A stretch of 64,000 nucleotides of DNA, taken from positions 1-64,000 of the forward strand of contig NZ_MJAH01000022.1 in NCBI RefSeq assembly GCF_001746295.1. The letters run 5' to 3'. The stretch is from Streptomyces sp. LUP47B. GTDB lineage: Bacteria > Actinomycetota > Actinomycetes > Streptomycetales > Streptomycetaceae. Made by a program: the position numbers and the translations under genes. Below are positions 26,280-34,602 of this stretch, in pieces. The notes beneath the pieces were generated by a model that worked only from the letters and a program-made list of their open reading frames with translations, searched no databases and had not been told where the DNA came from. How positions within the stretch are numbered: the stretch's first letter is position 1; every line of letters starts with the position of its first letter.

Positions 26280-26900
26280 TCAGGCCCCGGTGCCGCCGCC
26301 GCCCGGGATACCGGCAGCCGTGGCGATGACATCGTCGATGAGGCCGTACTCCTTGGCCTCCTCGGGGTCGAACCAGCGGTCCCGGTCCGAGTCACGGGTG
26401 ACCTGCTCCACGGTCTGACCCGTGTGCTGGGCCGTGAGCTCGGCCATGCGCTTCTTGGTGTGCAGCAGCCGCTCGGCGTGGATCTTGATGTCCGAGGCCG
26501 AGCCGGCCAGGCCGGCGGAGGGCTGGTGGATCAGGATCTCGGCGTTCGGGAGGGCGAAACGCTTGCCCGGGGTGCCCGCGCTGAGCAGGAACTGGCCCAT
26601 CGAGGCGGCGAGGCCCATCGCGATCGTCATCACGTCGTTCTTGATGAACTGCATGGTGTCGTAGATCGCCATGCCGGCCGTGATCGAGCCGCCGGGGCTG
26701 TTGATGTAGAGGTTGATGTCCTTGTCGGGGTCCGCAGCGGCAAGGAGCAGCAACTGTGCGGTGATCTTGTTAGCGATGTCGTCGTCGACCGGCTGGCCGA
26801 GGAAGATGATCCGCTCGTTGAGCAGCCGGTTGTAGACCTGGTCGCCGAGGCCACCACCGATGGAAGGCTCGCCGGCGGCGGAGGGCATCAGATTCGTCAC
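26280..26900 (-). CDS. clpP1: ATP-dependent Clp protease proteolytic subunit ClpP1
   Basis: A 206-residue ClpP. Ser100 (MGLAASMGQFL) and His125 (EILIHQPSAG) are in place and the handle region LHTKKRMAELTAQHTGQ is normal. The GTG at 26900 is used because AGGTGG lies just upstream and VTNLMPSAAGEPS is the streptomycete N-terminus. The clpP1P2 operon in Streptomyces is known to be activated by ClgR; a near-match to the ClgR box (GTTCGCC then a G-run and GCG) lies at 27051-27064, but with one base too few in the spacer, so I do not annotate it as a site. The ~215 bp upstream to the tig terminator must hold the promoter. Confidence 0.94.
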   Translation of the reverse strand: MTNLMPSAAGEPSIGGGLGDQVYNRLLNERIIFLGQPVDDDIANKITAQLLLLAAADPDKDINLYINSPGGSITAGMAIYDTMQFIKNDVMTIAMGLAASMGQFLLSAGTPGKRFALPNAEILIHQPSAGLAGSASDIKIHAERLLHTKKRMAELTAQHTGQTVEQVTRDSDRDRWFDPEEAKEYGLIDDVIATAAGIPGGGGTGA

Positions 26901-27114
26901 GTATCCACCTGCTCGTCTTACGACGGCGCCGGGCCGTCTCACGTTTCCCTGCGTGTTCCGTGCGGGGCTGGGGCAGTCGGGGACTTCCCTGCCCTCGTAG
27001 TTATGGACCCTAACGCGCTGGTCCCTTCGGAGAATCCCGGTAAGCGGGGTGTTCGCCGGGGGCGTAGCGCCCCCGGGCCCGCCCGCCGTCCCGTACGCCG
27101 TCCCCGTACGACGG

Positions 27115-27153
27115 GACGGGCCCCCGGGGAACACAAGTCCCCGGGGGCCCGTC
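27115..27153 (-). terminator. Terminator downstream of tig
   Basis: A perfect 16-bp stem (GACGGGCCCCCGGGGA at 27115-27130 against its complement at 27138-27153) with a 7-nt loop, 26 bp after the tig stop codon. Confidence 0.85.
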
Positions 27154-27178
27154 CTGCGACCTGCAAGGTGCCGTGGGC

Positions 27179-28576
27179 TCAGCCCTCGGTCTTCTCCTCG
27201 GCCTCGGCCGGGGCGTCCTCGGAGGCGGCCTCGACGGTCTCGACGGTCTCGGCCGTCTCGTCCTCGTCGTCCTCCAGGTCGACGACCTCGCCGTTGGTGT
27301 CCTTGACCGTGGCGGCCTCGACCACGACGGCCAGGGCCTTGCCGCGGGCGACCTCGCCGACGAGGAGCGGGACCTGACCGCCCTCGACGACCGCCTGGGC
27401 GAACTGGTCGGGGGACATGCCGGAGGAGGCGGCGCGGCGCATGAGGTGCTCGGTGAGCTCCTCCTGGTTGACGTTCAGCTTCTCGCGCTTGACGAGCTCG
27501 TCCAGCACGAACTGGGTCTTGATGCCCTTGACCGCGGCGTCCTTGGTCTCGGTGTCGAACTCCTCGGCCGTCTTGCCCTGGATCTCGAGGTACTTCTCGA
27601 GGTCGAGGCCCATCTGGCCGAGCTGGTGGTGCTCCAGGTTGTGCTTGCGGGTGTTGATCTCGTCCTCGAGCAGCTTCTCGGGGACGGGCACCTCGACGAG
27701 CTCCAGGAGCTTCTCCAGGACGCGCTCCTGGGCCTGGGTGGCCTGGTCGTACTGCTTCATGTTCTCGAGGCGCTTGCGGCTGTCCGCACGGAGCTCCTCG
27801 AGGGTGTCGAACTCGGAGGCGAGCTGCGCGAACTCGTCGTCCAGCTCGGGCAGTTCGCGGGCGGCGACCTGGGTGACCTTGACGGTGACCTCGGCCTCCT
27901 TGCCGGCCGCGGAGCCGCCCTTGAGCTCGGAGGTGAAGGTGGCCTCGCCACCGGCCTCCAGGCCCTTCACGGCGTCGTCGATGCCGTCCAGCAGCTCGCC
28001 GGAGCCGATGGTGTAGGAGACGCCGCTCGCGACGCCGTCCTCCAGCACCTCGCCCTCGACCTTGGCCTCCAGGTCGATGGTGATGACGTCGCCGTCCTCG
28101 GCGGCGCGCTCGACCGGGGAGGTCGAGGCGAAGCGCTCACGCAGCTCGGTCACGGCCTTGTCGACGTCCTCGTCGCTGACCTCGACCGCGTCGACCTCGA
28201 CCTCGATGCCGGAGTAGTCCGGGATCTCGATGGCCGGGCGGACGTCGACCTCGGCGGTGAAGTTCAGCGTCTCGCCGTCCTTCAGCTCGGTGATGTCGAC
28301 CTCGGGCTGGCCGAGGACGTCGATCTCGGCCTCGTTGACCGCATCGGTGTAGAACTTCGGAAGCGCGTCGTTGACGGCCTCCTCCAGCACCGCACCGCGG
28401 CCGAACCGCTGGTCGATGACGCGCGCCGGGATCTTGCCCTTCCGGAAGCCCTTCACCGTGACCTGCTGGTTGATCTTCTTGTACGCCGCGTCGAGGCTGT
28501 CCTTGAGCTCCTCGAAGGGCACCTCGATGCTGAGCCGAACCCGAGTCGGGTTCAGGGTCTCCACGGCGCTCTTCAC
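27179..28576 (-). CDS. tig: Trigger factor (ribosome-associated chaperone)
   Basis: A 465-residue chaperone. The N-terminal ribosome-binding domain carries the signature region GFRKGKIPARVIDQRFG (about 44-60), followed by an FKBP-type PPIase domain (GDVITIDLEAKVEGEVLEDGV... around 155-240) and a helical C-terminal domain. The last 40 residues are very acidic (DLEDDEDETAETVETVE), as in other streptomycetes. It receives nascent chains at the exit tunnel. The GTG at 28576 has AAGGAGA 8 nt upstream. Being next to clpP1P2X matches the classical tig-clpP-clpX order, although here tig has its own terminator. Confidence 0.94.
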   Translation of the reverse strand: MKSAVETLNPTRVRLSIEVPFEELKDSLDAAYKKINQQVTVKGFRKGKIPARVIDQRFGRGAVLEEAVNDALPKFYTDAVNEAEIDVLGQPEVDITELKDGETLNFTAEVDVRPAIEIPDYSGIEVEVDAVEVSDEDVDKAVTELRERFASTSPVERAAEDGDVITIDLEAKVEGEVLEDGVASGVSYTIGSGELLDGIDDAVKGLEAGGEATFTSELKGGSAAGKEAEVTVKVTQVAARELPELDDEFAQLASEFDTLEELRADSRKRLENMKQYDQATQAQERVLEKLLELVEVPVPEKLLEDEINTRKHNLEHHQLGQMGLDLEKYLEIQGKTAEEFDTETKDAAVKGIKTQFVLDELVKREKLNVNQEELTEHLMRRAASSGMSPDQFAQAVVEGGQVPLLVGEVARGKALAVVVEAATVKDTNGEVVDLEDDEDETAETVETVEAASEDAPAEAEEKTEG

Positions 28577-28771
28577 GGTTCGGTCTCCTTGGGGGCTGAC
28601 TTCTTGGTTTCTGCCGGAGCCAGAGCGGCTCCGGCGGATTCGCCGCCCGGAGGACTTCCAGTGGAGATCCAGAGGATGAGGCACACGGGCGTGCAGCTTG
28701 CATAGTAACGGCAGCGGCGACACGCCCCAAAGGCGATCACTGTGTACGGCCGCGCGAGGTGATCGCGCAGG

Positions 28772-28848
28772 TGGTCGGGGTGGCGGGATTTGAACCCACG
28801 GCCTTCCGCTCCCAAAGCGGACGCGCTACCAAGCTGCGCCACACCCCG
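28772..28848 (-). tRNA. tRNA-Pro (anticodon TGG)
   Basis: The minus strand folds as a cloverleaf: acceptor CGGGGTG (28842-28848) pairs with CACCCCG, anticodon loop TTTGGGA gives TGG, and the T arm is GTGGGTTCAAATCCCGC. The discriminator base A is followed by an encoded CCA (28772-28774). Total 77 nt including CCA. Confidence 0.93.
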
Positions 28849-28859
28849 TCTGGTGCGAC

Positions 28860-29620
28860 ACGTAGGGTACATGCCCGCAGGCAGCGGGGTTGTCGCATTT
28901 CGCGAGCCCCGCTCGGAACAGGCCCACGCGCGGCTACGACGAACACCCCGCCGGGGGTGTCGAAACCAGCCCGGCCGGGCCCGGCGCCGCCCACCTGAAC
29001 CGCCCCGACCTCGGGGCCGAGCCGTGCGGGACCCGCCCGAGGGAAGCGGACCGGATGGCGAGGCCAGAAGCCGGGTGCACTCCGTCGGCGGCCGCACCGC
29101 GAGGGGGCGGCGCGCCGGGGCAGCCCCCGACATCCGGACGGGCGCGATGACGGACCTCGCGACTCGCAGACCGTGCGCGCACGCTACGGCGAGGGGCCGC
29201 GGCCAGGGACGCACCGGGCGGCACCGGCGGATACGGACCCAACTCCCGGCGAGGCCCGCGTCCCCGTGCCAGGACCGACCCGGCACGGCGCCACGGCGCG
29301 CCGTATCACCCGGCGGGTCCCTCGTGGGGCGGCACGCTCGCGCTCGGCGGCATGCCGGAGCCGGGAGCCGGCCCGGAACCGGCCCGGGAACTCTCGGGCG
29401 CGCCGATGCGAGAGCCGGGGCTGCGCGGCCGGTCGCGGAGGGGGCGACAGTGAAGGTCGCCGGGCTGTGAGGGGCGCGTCGGCTCCGCGCGTCTCGGCGT
29501 GCTGGTGGCGGCAGTCCCGCTCAGGAGCCGTGCCGTCGGGCGCACGGGCGGAAGGGGTGTGCGACGAGCGGTGACGACCCGGTACGATGCTTCCGTGCCG
29601 TCGGTCACCCGACCGCGGCG
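28860..29620. other. Gene-free region between tRNA-Pro and tRNA-Gly
   Basis: About 760 bp, extremely GC-rich. Open frames exist on both strands but all encode Arg/Pro/Gly-rich, low-complexity translations without codon bias or recognisable motifs. I see no gene, no clear repeat and no terminator pair here, except the presumptive promoter of tRNA-Gly just before 29629 (TACGAT at about 29583-29588). Confidence 0.5.
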
Positions 29621-29628
29621 CGCGCTGT

Positions 29629-29702
29629 GCGGGCGTAGCTCAATGGTAGAGCCCTAGTCTTCCAAACTAGCTACGCGGGTTCGATTCCCGTCGCCCGCTC
29701 CA
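29629..29702 (+). tRNA. tRNA-Gly (anticodon TCC), integration site of the AICE
   Basis: Seventy-four nt with encoded CCA. Acceptor GCGGGCG (29629-29635) pairs with CGCCCGC (29692-29698); anticodon stem CTAGT/ACTAG with loop CTTCCAA gives TCC. The gene is intact at the left junction; its 3' part from the anticodon loop onwards is repeated at 40791-40835. Confidence 0.95.
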
Positions 29703-29748
29703 TACGACTCAGGGCCAGGTCAGAGGATCAATCCTCCGCCTGGCCCTG
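29658..29748. repeat. attL: 91-bp direct repeat at the left element boundary
   Basis: 29658-29748 is repeated at 40791-40881 with a single mismatch (A at 29722, G at 40855). The repeat starts at the anticodon loop (TCTTCCAAACTAG) of tRNA-Gly, runs through the CCA and ends after a hairpin (CAGGGCCAGG...CCTGGCCCTG) that presumably terminates tRNA or int transcription. This is the classical tRNA-overlapping attachment site of a tyrosine integrase. Confidence 0.95.
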
Positions 29749-29768
29749 ATCGTTTCCGGGGGTTCCGA

Positions 29769-30938
29769 TCAGCTCTCCGTGTCCCCCGCGTGCCCCTTGG
29801 GCTTTCGATCTTGCTTCTTCTTGGCCTTCCGCGCCTTCTTCAGTCCCTTGTCGACGAGCCCGCTCACGGCGTCGGCGATCAGCCGGTCACGGTCGGCGCT
29901 CGCGTGCTGGTAGATCAGCGCAGCGCGGGCGGTGCTGTGGCCCATGCGCGCCATCAGCTCCCGCGTGCTGGCCCCGGTCGACGCGGCGAGGGTGTTGCCC
30001 GTGTGCCGAAGGTCATGGAAGTGCAGGCCCTTGATCCCGGCATCCGAACACGCCTTGCGCCACAGCCGGTTGAAGTGGTTGCGGCGCGGAGTTGCACCCT
30101 TGGGTCCGATGAACACCCGGCCGTCCGCGCCGTGTTCGGCGTACCGGTCCAGGTGTGCGCGGATCTCCGGGACGATCGCGGCCGGAATGGCCACGGTGCG
30201 CTTGCCCGCCGCGCTCTTGGGTGCCTTGATCTCCCGCTGGCCGTTGTTCAGTTCGGCGACGGCACGGCGGACGCGAACGGCTCCGTGGTCGAGATCGATG
30301 TCCCGGCGGTGCAGTCCGACCAGCTCGCCCCAGCGCAGACCGAGGAAGCCGGCCATCAGCACGAGCGCGCGGTAGCGGGGCTGGATCGCGACGGCCAGGT
30401 CGTAGATCTCCTGCACGGTCGCGGTCGGCCGCTCCGGGGTGTGCACGGTGCTCGCCCCCTTGATCGTGCACGGGTTGCGACGGATCAGCAGGTCTCCCAC
30501 AGCCGTGCCCAGGATGGCGCGCATCAGGGCGTACGCCTTGGCAACGGTGGTCGGACCGGTGCCGCCGGCGAGCTTGTCGGCACGCCACCGACGCACCAGC
30601 GGGGGCGAGATCTCGGCGACGTTGACCGTCCCGAAGGTGGGCGCGAGGTGATGCCGCAAGAGCGACCCGTAGAGCTGACGCGTGGTCGTGGTCAGCTCCC
30701 GTTCCCTGATCCAGGCAGCGGCGTACTCGCCGAACGGAACCTTCCCGGCGTCCGGATCGTGCCAGTCACCACGGCGCATTTCCGTCTGTTTGTCGGCCAA
30801 CCAGTCGTCAGCGTCCCGCTTGGTTGCGAAGGTCTCCGGGGCGGGCCTCAGCAGCCCGTCAGGGCCGACGTAGCGGGCCTGGTAGCGACCGGACGGGAGC
30901 TTGCGGACACGGCCGAAGTGTCGTCGCTTACTGGCCAT
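29769..30938 (-). CDS. int: AICE site-specific integrase (tyrosine recombinase)
   Basis: A 389-residue tyrosine recombinase. The N-terminal AP2-like/SAM-like arm- and core-binding domains span about residues 10-160. The catalytic set is complete: Arg202 (GLRWGELVG), Lys243-247 region, His308 and Arg311 (HDLRHTGN), His334 (MGHSTARAA) and nucleophile Tyr343 (IYQHAS). It recombines attP with the 3' half of tRNA-Gly. It lies 20 bp from attL, the standard position, and its ATG overlaps the xis stop (ATGA), so integration and excision genes are translationally coupled. The C-terminus is Lys/Arg-rich. Confidence 0.93.
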   Translation of the reverse strand: MASKRRHFGRVRKLPSGRYQARYVGPDGLLRPAPETFATKRDADDWLADKQTEMRRGDWHDPDAGKVPFGEYAAAWIRERELTTTTRQLYGSLLRHHLAPTFGTVNVAEISPPLVRRWRADKLAGGTGPTTVAKAYALMRAILGTAVGDLLIRRNPCTIKGASTVHTPERPTATVQEIYDLAVAIQPRYRALVLMAGFLGLRWGELVGLHRRDIDLDHGAVRVRRAVAELNNGQREIKAPKSAAGKRTVAIPAAIVPEIRAHLDRYAEHGADGRVFIGPKGATPRRNHFNRLWRKACSDAGIKGLHFHDLRHTGNTLAASTGASTRELMARMGHSTARAALIYQHASADRDRLIADAVSGLVDKGLKKARKAKKKQDRKPKGHAGDTES

Positions 30939-31162
30939 CAGGCAGCCACCCCCCGGAGTGCAGCGCCACGGCGACGCGGCTGCACGGTGTTGGCCTCAAT
31001 GAACGCCTCTACGACGCTCTCCTTGATCCGGACGTAGCGGCCGACCTTGACGAAGGCGATCCGGCGCTCTTCGATCAGGCGACGCGGGAAGCGCTCCCCG
31101 CTCTCCTCCCAGGTGCCGAGCCGTACGGCGACCTCCGCCACGTCCAAGAGACGATCAGTCAT
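30938..31162 (-). CDS. xis: Excisionase-like helix-turn-helix protein (Xis)
   Basis: A 74-residue MerR/Xis-type DNA-binding protein: LLDVAEVAVRLGTWEESGERFPRRL then IAFVKVGRYVRIKESVVEAFIEAN, the pattern of excisionase HTH_17 proteins. It bends attL/attR DNA to favour excision. The ATG at 31162 overlaps the repSA stop by 4 nt and the stop overlaps the int start, giving a compact repSA-xis-int operon as in pSAM2. A longer frame upstream is only read-through of repSA in another frame. Confidence 0.85.
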   Translation of the reverse strand: MTDRLLDVAEVAVRLGTWEESGERFPRRLIEERRIAFVKVGRYVRIKESVVEAFIEANTVQPRRRGAALRGVAA

Positions 31163-32580
31163 GCGGCGATTCCTTCCAGTTCGAGCAAGGCGGGTAGTTC
31201 TTCGCGGGCGGTTTCGCGGTTGCGTTGGATGTCGCGGCGGGTGTTGGCGGCGAGCCAGGATTCGCCGGGGGTGTGGCCGTGGCCGGCGTAGGTCCAGTGG
31301 GCGAGCGTGAGCGTGGTTGCCTCTTCGTCGTCGGGGTCGGGCAGGCCGAGGGCGTCGCGCTGTTGGGCGGCGCGGTAGTCGGCGCGGACCTGTCGGAGGG
31401 CGCCCAACGTGGTCGAGTAGCGGCGGGACTTGGTCGAGAAGTGGCCGCGGAAACCGAGCATGTGAGCCCAGTCCAGGAGCTTGCGCTCGGGGTAGAGCGG
31501 GTGGAGGTCTAAGCAGGCTTCGATCAGCCGGCGGGGGTGGTCGGGCACGCCGAGCAGCACCAGGGCCTCTTTGTTGCCTATGCGGCGGTCGACGGTGCCG
31601 GTGGTCTCGGCTGCTTTGGTGGCGTACTTGGCGACGTAGGAGGCAACAGCAGCTTCGGTGATCTCCTCGCCGTGGCCGAAGGCACCGATCGGCTGCACGT
31701 CGAGCTGAGTTCCCCACCTCAGCGTGCGGGCCGGTTGCGTGATCGCCGGCTGGTTCGGGTCCGGCTGGTGCCGGGCGGGGGGCACGTCGACCGTGACGCG
31801 GTCAGCGGCAGCCCGGATCGCGTCGGTGAGCAGGTCGAGGGTGGCCCAGGCCGGGGGTGGATCGTCGGGCCCGTCCGGTCCGTCGAAGCGGATCACCGCG
31901 TGGAAGTGCACGGCGCCGCGCTTTTGGTATTCGGCGACCTTGCCGAAGGAGACCCGGGACTGTTCCCGTGCGTCCTTCTGCGTGAGCCCGGCCCGCTTGG
32001 CGATCTCGCGGCGCAGATAGATCGTGAAGTAGCGCCACAGCTCGGAGGCGTGGTTGTTCCACAGCACCGCGCCCGCGTAGTCGTACGACGCGGGGTCGAG
32101 CGGGGTGCCAAGCTCCGGTGCGTCCTCGCCGTGCCGGGTGCCGCAGCGGCAGGGCCGATCGCCGGGGCGGTTGTGGACAGGCCCGAACGAGGGCGCGGTG
32201 AGCGTGGCGAAGACGCGGGGGTGATCCCGGATCGTGGGCGGGGTGCCCTTGGCGGGATCGCCGACGAGTCCGGCGCGGATGAGGTGGTAGGTGTCGCCGG
32301 CGTAGGTCCAGGCGCACGAGGGGCAGCGGGAGGCCCGTCGGTTGCCACACGCGACCCGGAGACGCCCGCCGGGTTCGGTGTCGGTCGAGTAGGTGTGCAG
32401 GACCTGTCCGGAGACCGCGTCGCGGGTGACCGTCGAGCCCTGAAGGTGAATCGGGTCCGAGCAGCCGCCCGTACGGCGGATCTGGTCTTGGATGCGGTCG
32501 AAGCCGTCAGACCCGGCCAGCCTCAGCACGTCGGCGAGGGTGGCCGGGTCCAGGCCCGCCATGGTGGCGGTGTCGGTCAC
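31159..32580 (-). CDS. repSA: Replication initiator protein RepSA-like
   Basis: A 473-residue initiator of the pSAM2 RepSA type for rolling-circle replication. A Cys cluster CGNRRASRCPSC (78-89) resembles the zinc motif of this family. The HUH metal motif is HFH at 225-227 (GAVHFHAVIRFDG); the candidate catalytic Tyr is in VASYVAKYATKAAE near residue 305. In AICEs RepSA nicks the double-strand origin to produce copies of the excised circle. The start is a GTG at 32580 (MTDTATMAGLD); an ATG a few codons downstream is also possible. Located upstream of xis with 4-nt overlap. Confidence 0.9.
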   Translation of the reverse strand: MTDTATMAGLDPATLADVLRLAGSDGFDRIQDQIRRTGGCSDPIHLQGSTVTRDAVSGQVLHTYSTDTEPGGRLRVACGNRRASRCPSCAWTYAGDTYHLIRAGLVGDPAKGTPPTIRDHPRVFATLTAPSFGPVHNRPGDRPCRCGTRHGEDAPELGTPLDPASYDYAGAVLWNNHASELWRYFTIYLRREIAKRAGLTQKDAREQSRVSFGKVAEYQKRGAVHFHAVIRFDGPDGPDDPPPAWATLDLLTDAIRAAADRVTVDVPPARHQPDPNQPAITQPARTLRWGTQLDVQPIGAFGHGEEITEAAVASYVAKYATKAAETTGTVDRRIGNKEALVLLGVPDHPRRLIEACLDLHPLYPERKLLDWAHMLGFRGHFSTKSRRYSTTLGALRQVRADYRAAQQRDALGLPDPDDEEATTLTLAHWTYAGHGHTPGESWLAANTRRDIQRNRETAREELPALLELEGIAA

Positions 32581-32584
32581 GTGG

Positions 32585-32773
32585 TCACCTCCTGCTGTGG
32601 GCGGAGCCGTGGTTGGCGGTGTAGCCGTCGACCAGCGCCTTGACCTCGTCGTCTCCCGTGGCGGTGGCGGAAGCGCCGCAGTGGCACACGGCCGATGCGG
32701 TGGCGGGCTCGGATGGAGAGGGCTTGCTGACGTGCAGGCCAGGGCTGTCCGGGCTCGGGGTGAGGTCAGCCAC
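32585..32773 (-). CDS. Small AICE protein of unknown function (62 aa)
   Basis: Sixty-two residues, Ser/Pro/Ala-rich, with a single CHCG motif (SAVCHCGASAT). It ends 4 bp before the repSA start and overlaps the end of the upstream gene by 8 nt, so it is part of the transfer/replication operon. No recognised domain; similar tiny proteins stand upstream of repSA in other streptomycete elements. Confidence 0.5.
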   Translation of the reverse strand: MADLTPSPDSPGLHVSKPSPSEPATASAVCHCGASATATGDDEVKALVDGYTANHGSAHSRR

Positions 32774-33008
32774 GGTCGGTCACCTCCGCCGCGTCGGTGG
32801 CCAGGGCGTCCAGCGCGCCGGCAGCTTCGATGGCCGCAGCGGCGAGGCTGCGCAGGGCTTCAGAGGTGCCGAGACGCGCGATCAGCGCAAGTTCGACGAA
32901 GTCGCCGCCGATGCGGAGGCTGACGAAGGGGTTGATGCGGTCGGCGAACGGCGTGACGCGGAAGCGGGTCTCCGGCTCAATGTGCGCCGAAGTGGTGATG
33001 GTCTGCAC
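32766..33008 (-). CDS. Small AICE protein of unknown function (80 aa)
   Basis: Eighty residues from a GTG at 33008 (VQTITTSAHIEPETRFRV), preceded by GAGGTG. It has a beta-like stretch (FVSLRIGGDFVELALIARLG) followed by an Ala-rich helix (SEALRSLAAAAIEAAGALDALA). It lies in the close-packed run between the spread genes and repSA. I do not recognise a family; the codon bias is typical of the element. The longer frame to 33221 reads through the preceding gene and is unlikely. Confidence 0.55.
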   Translation of the reverse strand: MQTITTSAHIEPETRFRVTPFADRINPFVSLRIGGDFVELALIARLGTSEALRSLAAAAIEAAGALDALATDAAEVTDRG

Positions 33009-33013
33009 GGCGG

Positions 33014-33196
33014 TCACCTCCCGGCCCGAGCAAGGCCGGCGGGGGCCGCGGTGTGGCCGGTGCCCTGGCAGACCGGGCAGAGGACGCGCAGGGTCACGCG
33101 GGAGCCGTCGAGGCGGCGGGTGCCGGTCGTGATCGAGACGACGGGGAAGCCGTCGCAGTGGTGGCAAACCGGGCGGTTCGTGAGGCGGACAGGCAT
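33014..33196 (-). CDS. Small zinc-ribbon-like AICE protein (60 aa)
   Basis: Sixty residues with two Cys pairs, CHHC near residue 11 and CPVC near residue 41, spaced like a zinc ribbon or DnaJ-type knuckle (the second in LCPVCQGTGHT). It is 5 bp upstream of the 80-residue gene. Comparable small zinc-ribbon proteins are common in AICE transfer operons; the role is unknown. Confidence 0.6.
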   Translation of the reverse strand: MPVRLTNRPVCHHCDGFPVVSITTGTRRLDGSRVTLRVLCPVCQGTGHTAAPAGLARAGR

Positions 33197-33288
33197 GATG
33201 GACGGAGCCCTTTCGGATCAATGGTCTGGAAGAGGTCGAGCCGTCCGGGGCGGCGGATACTTGGCGGTAGAGGCCGCCCCGGGGGGTG

Positions 33289-33657
33289 CTACGTGCGGTA
33301 GCGGTGCTTCGAGCGGACCGGCCGGGAAACCGGCTTGCGCGGCGCGCGGGAGCGCCGCCGGGTGCCCGCGCGGGATAACTCCCGTTTCTTCGCGCGGTTG
33401 ATCGTGTAGCTCAGGCCCCCGGTCGCGGACAGGACCGCGACGGCCGCACCGGCGACGATCTGAACTACGAACGCGATCACCAGCAGGACGACCACGGCGG
33501 ACGTGGCGACGACCAGGGTGAGGACGATCGGGCCCGTGTAGGAGCGGGGGGCTTCCTGCACGATCACGACCTTGCGCAGGTCGGAGCCGGGCGGGATCTG
33601 CCGGTAGAGGTCGGCGGGGATGTGGCCGGCGCGGAGCTGGTCCTCGGGTAACTGCAT
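33289..33657 (-). CDS. SpdD-like spread protein
   Basis: A 122-residue membrane protein: polar N-terminus (MQLPEDQLRAGHIPADLYRQ), one or two transmembrane segments (PIVLTLVVATSAVVVLLVIAFVVQIVAG), then a strongly basic tail (KKRELSRAGTRRRSRAPRKP). This architecture and place match SpdD-type proteins that help intramycelial spread of streptomycete conjugative elements. Assignment is by architecture and position. Confidence 0.6.
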   Translation of the reverse strand: MQLPEDQLRAGHIPADLYRQIPPGSDLRKVVIVQEAPRSYTGPIVLTLVVATSAVVVLLVIAFVVQIVAGAAVAVLSATGGLSYTINRAKKRELSRAGTRRRSRAPRKPVSRPVRSKHRYRT

Positions 33658-33672
33658 CGATCGGCCCTCCCG

Positions 33673-33858
33673 TCAGCCGGTGCAGCGGTGCGTGCGGGCG
33701 GCGAGTTCGGCGGCCGAGCGGTCGCGGTGCTCGGTGGAGAAGCCGCAGTCCGGGGCGGTGCAAGCGGCGGTGTGGCGGGTCTGGCCGCGTCCGTTGTTGA
33801 ACGTGCCGACCCGGACGGGGCCGATGCGGATCACGTCGTAGAAGCGGTTCGGTCGCAC
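33673..33858 (-). CDS. Small AICE transfer-region protein (61 aa)
   Basis: Sixty-one residues starting MRPNRFYDVIRIGPVRVGTF; a C-x3-7-C pair (ACTAPDCGFSTEH) and a final HRC suggest a small zinc- or disulfide-bound fold. It lies 15 bp upstream of the SpdD-like gene and 19 bp downstream of the DUF2637 gene. Similar proteins are annotated as mobile-element transfer proteins in Streptomyces; function unknown. Confidence 0.55.
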   Translation of the reverse strand: MRPNRFYDVIRIGPVRVGTFNNGRGQTRHTAACTAPDCGFSTEHRDRSAAELAARTHRCTG

Positions 33859-33877
33859 GGTGGAACCTCCTTGTCAG

Positions 33878-34534
33878 TCAGGCGAGTTGGGCGACGATCG
33901 CGCCAGCGAGGTCTTCAGGGATGCCGAGCCGGGTCCGCAGAGTGGCGGTGTCGATCTCGGCACCGGTGCGGGTGCGGTGCTCCGTGGCGACCTTCCGGGC
34001 GTGATCCACCAACGCCGGGGGCACTGCCGGGGCCGGAGCTTCCGGGAGGGCCGGAACGGGTTCCGGGGTGGTGATCTCGGGGGGCGGAGCGGGTGTCTCG
34101 GGACGGTCGAGGTCGATCACCGGCGCAGAGCGGGAGACCGGCTCGGGAGCCAACTCCGGAGCAGAGGCCGCGGGTTGGTGGGCGAGCAGGGTGCCGCCGA
34201 GGAAGGCCAGGGCAGGCCAGCCAGCGACGAGGATGCGCAGCCAGGCCGGGACGTGATCGAGGTCGAGGAGCCCGGCCGTGGCGATGTTCGCGCCGAGCGA
34301 GGCGACCAGGGCGACCAGGAACCAGAACCAGGCCAGCTTCGAGCGCTCGGTACGCAGCCGGCGCCACACGGCGACCAGGAGCAGATCGACGGAGACGGGG
34401 TAGGCCCAGGCCTTCCATCCGCTCTGTCCGGCAGCGGCGGCGAGGTCGTGCAGGTGGGCGAAGGACAACGCACCGGCGATCACGGCCTGAATGAGTACGG
34501 CGTCCACGTGGATCTTGCGGGGCACGGTCTTCAC
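33878..34534 (-). CDS. DUF2637 membrane protein (Spd-like)
   Basis: A 218-residue protein. The first ~120 residues form four hydrophobic helices (VDAVLIQAVIAGALSFAHLHDLAAAAG; AWAYPVSVDLLLVAVWRRL; WFWFLVALVASLGANIATAG; LRILVAGWPALAFLGGTLLAH) and contain the DUF2637 features, including the polar residues within the segments. The rest is a Pro/Glu-rich linker and a C-terminal helical segment (DTATLRTRLGIPEDLAGAIVAQL) resembling a winged-helix tail. Such proteins accompany TraSA in AICEs and are thought to help plasmid spread. The spread role is inferred from context. Confidence 0.7.
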   Translation of the reverse strand: MKTVPRKIHVDAVLIQAVIAGALSFAHLHDLAAAAGQSGWKAWAYPVSVDLLLVAVWRRLRTERSKLAWFWFLVALVASLGANIATAGLLDLDHVPAWLRILVAGWPALAFLGGTLLAHQPAASAPELAPEPVSRSAPVIDLDRPETPAPPPEITTPEPVPALPEAPAPAVPPALVDHARKVATEHRTRTGAEIDTATLRTRLGIPEDLAGAIVAQLA

Positions 34535-34602
34535 CTCCTTCGCGGGGATCAGGCCGGGGGCGGGGCGGGGAATCGGTTCTCCGGCCGCCCGGCCCCGGCA
34601 GT

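Noticed and set aside
27046..27066. ClgR box upstream of clpP1P2
   Set aside because: ClgR control of clpP1P2 is known in Streptomyces, and GTTCGCC followed by a G-run and GCG lies here, but the spacing differs by one base from the consensus I remember, so I do not annotate it.
28934..29608. Small genes between the two tRNAs
   Set aside because: Frames on both strands are Arg/Gly/Pro-rich, lack ribosome sites and motifs, and do not show the sharp codon-position bias of neighbouring genes.
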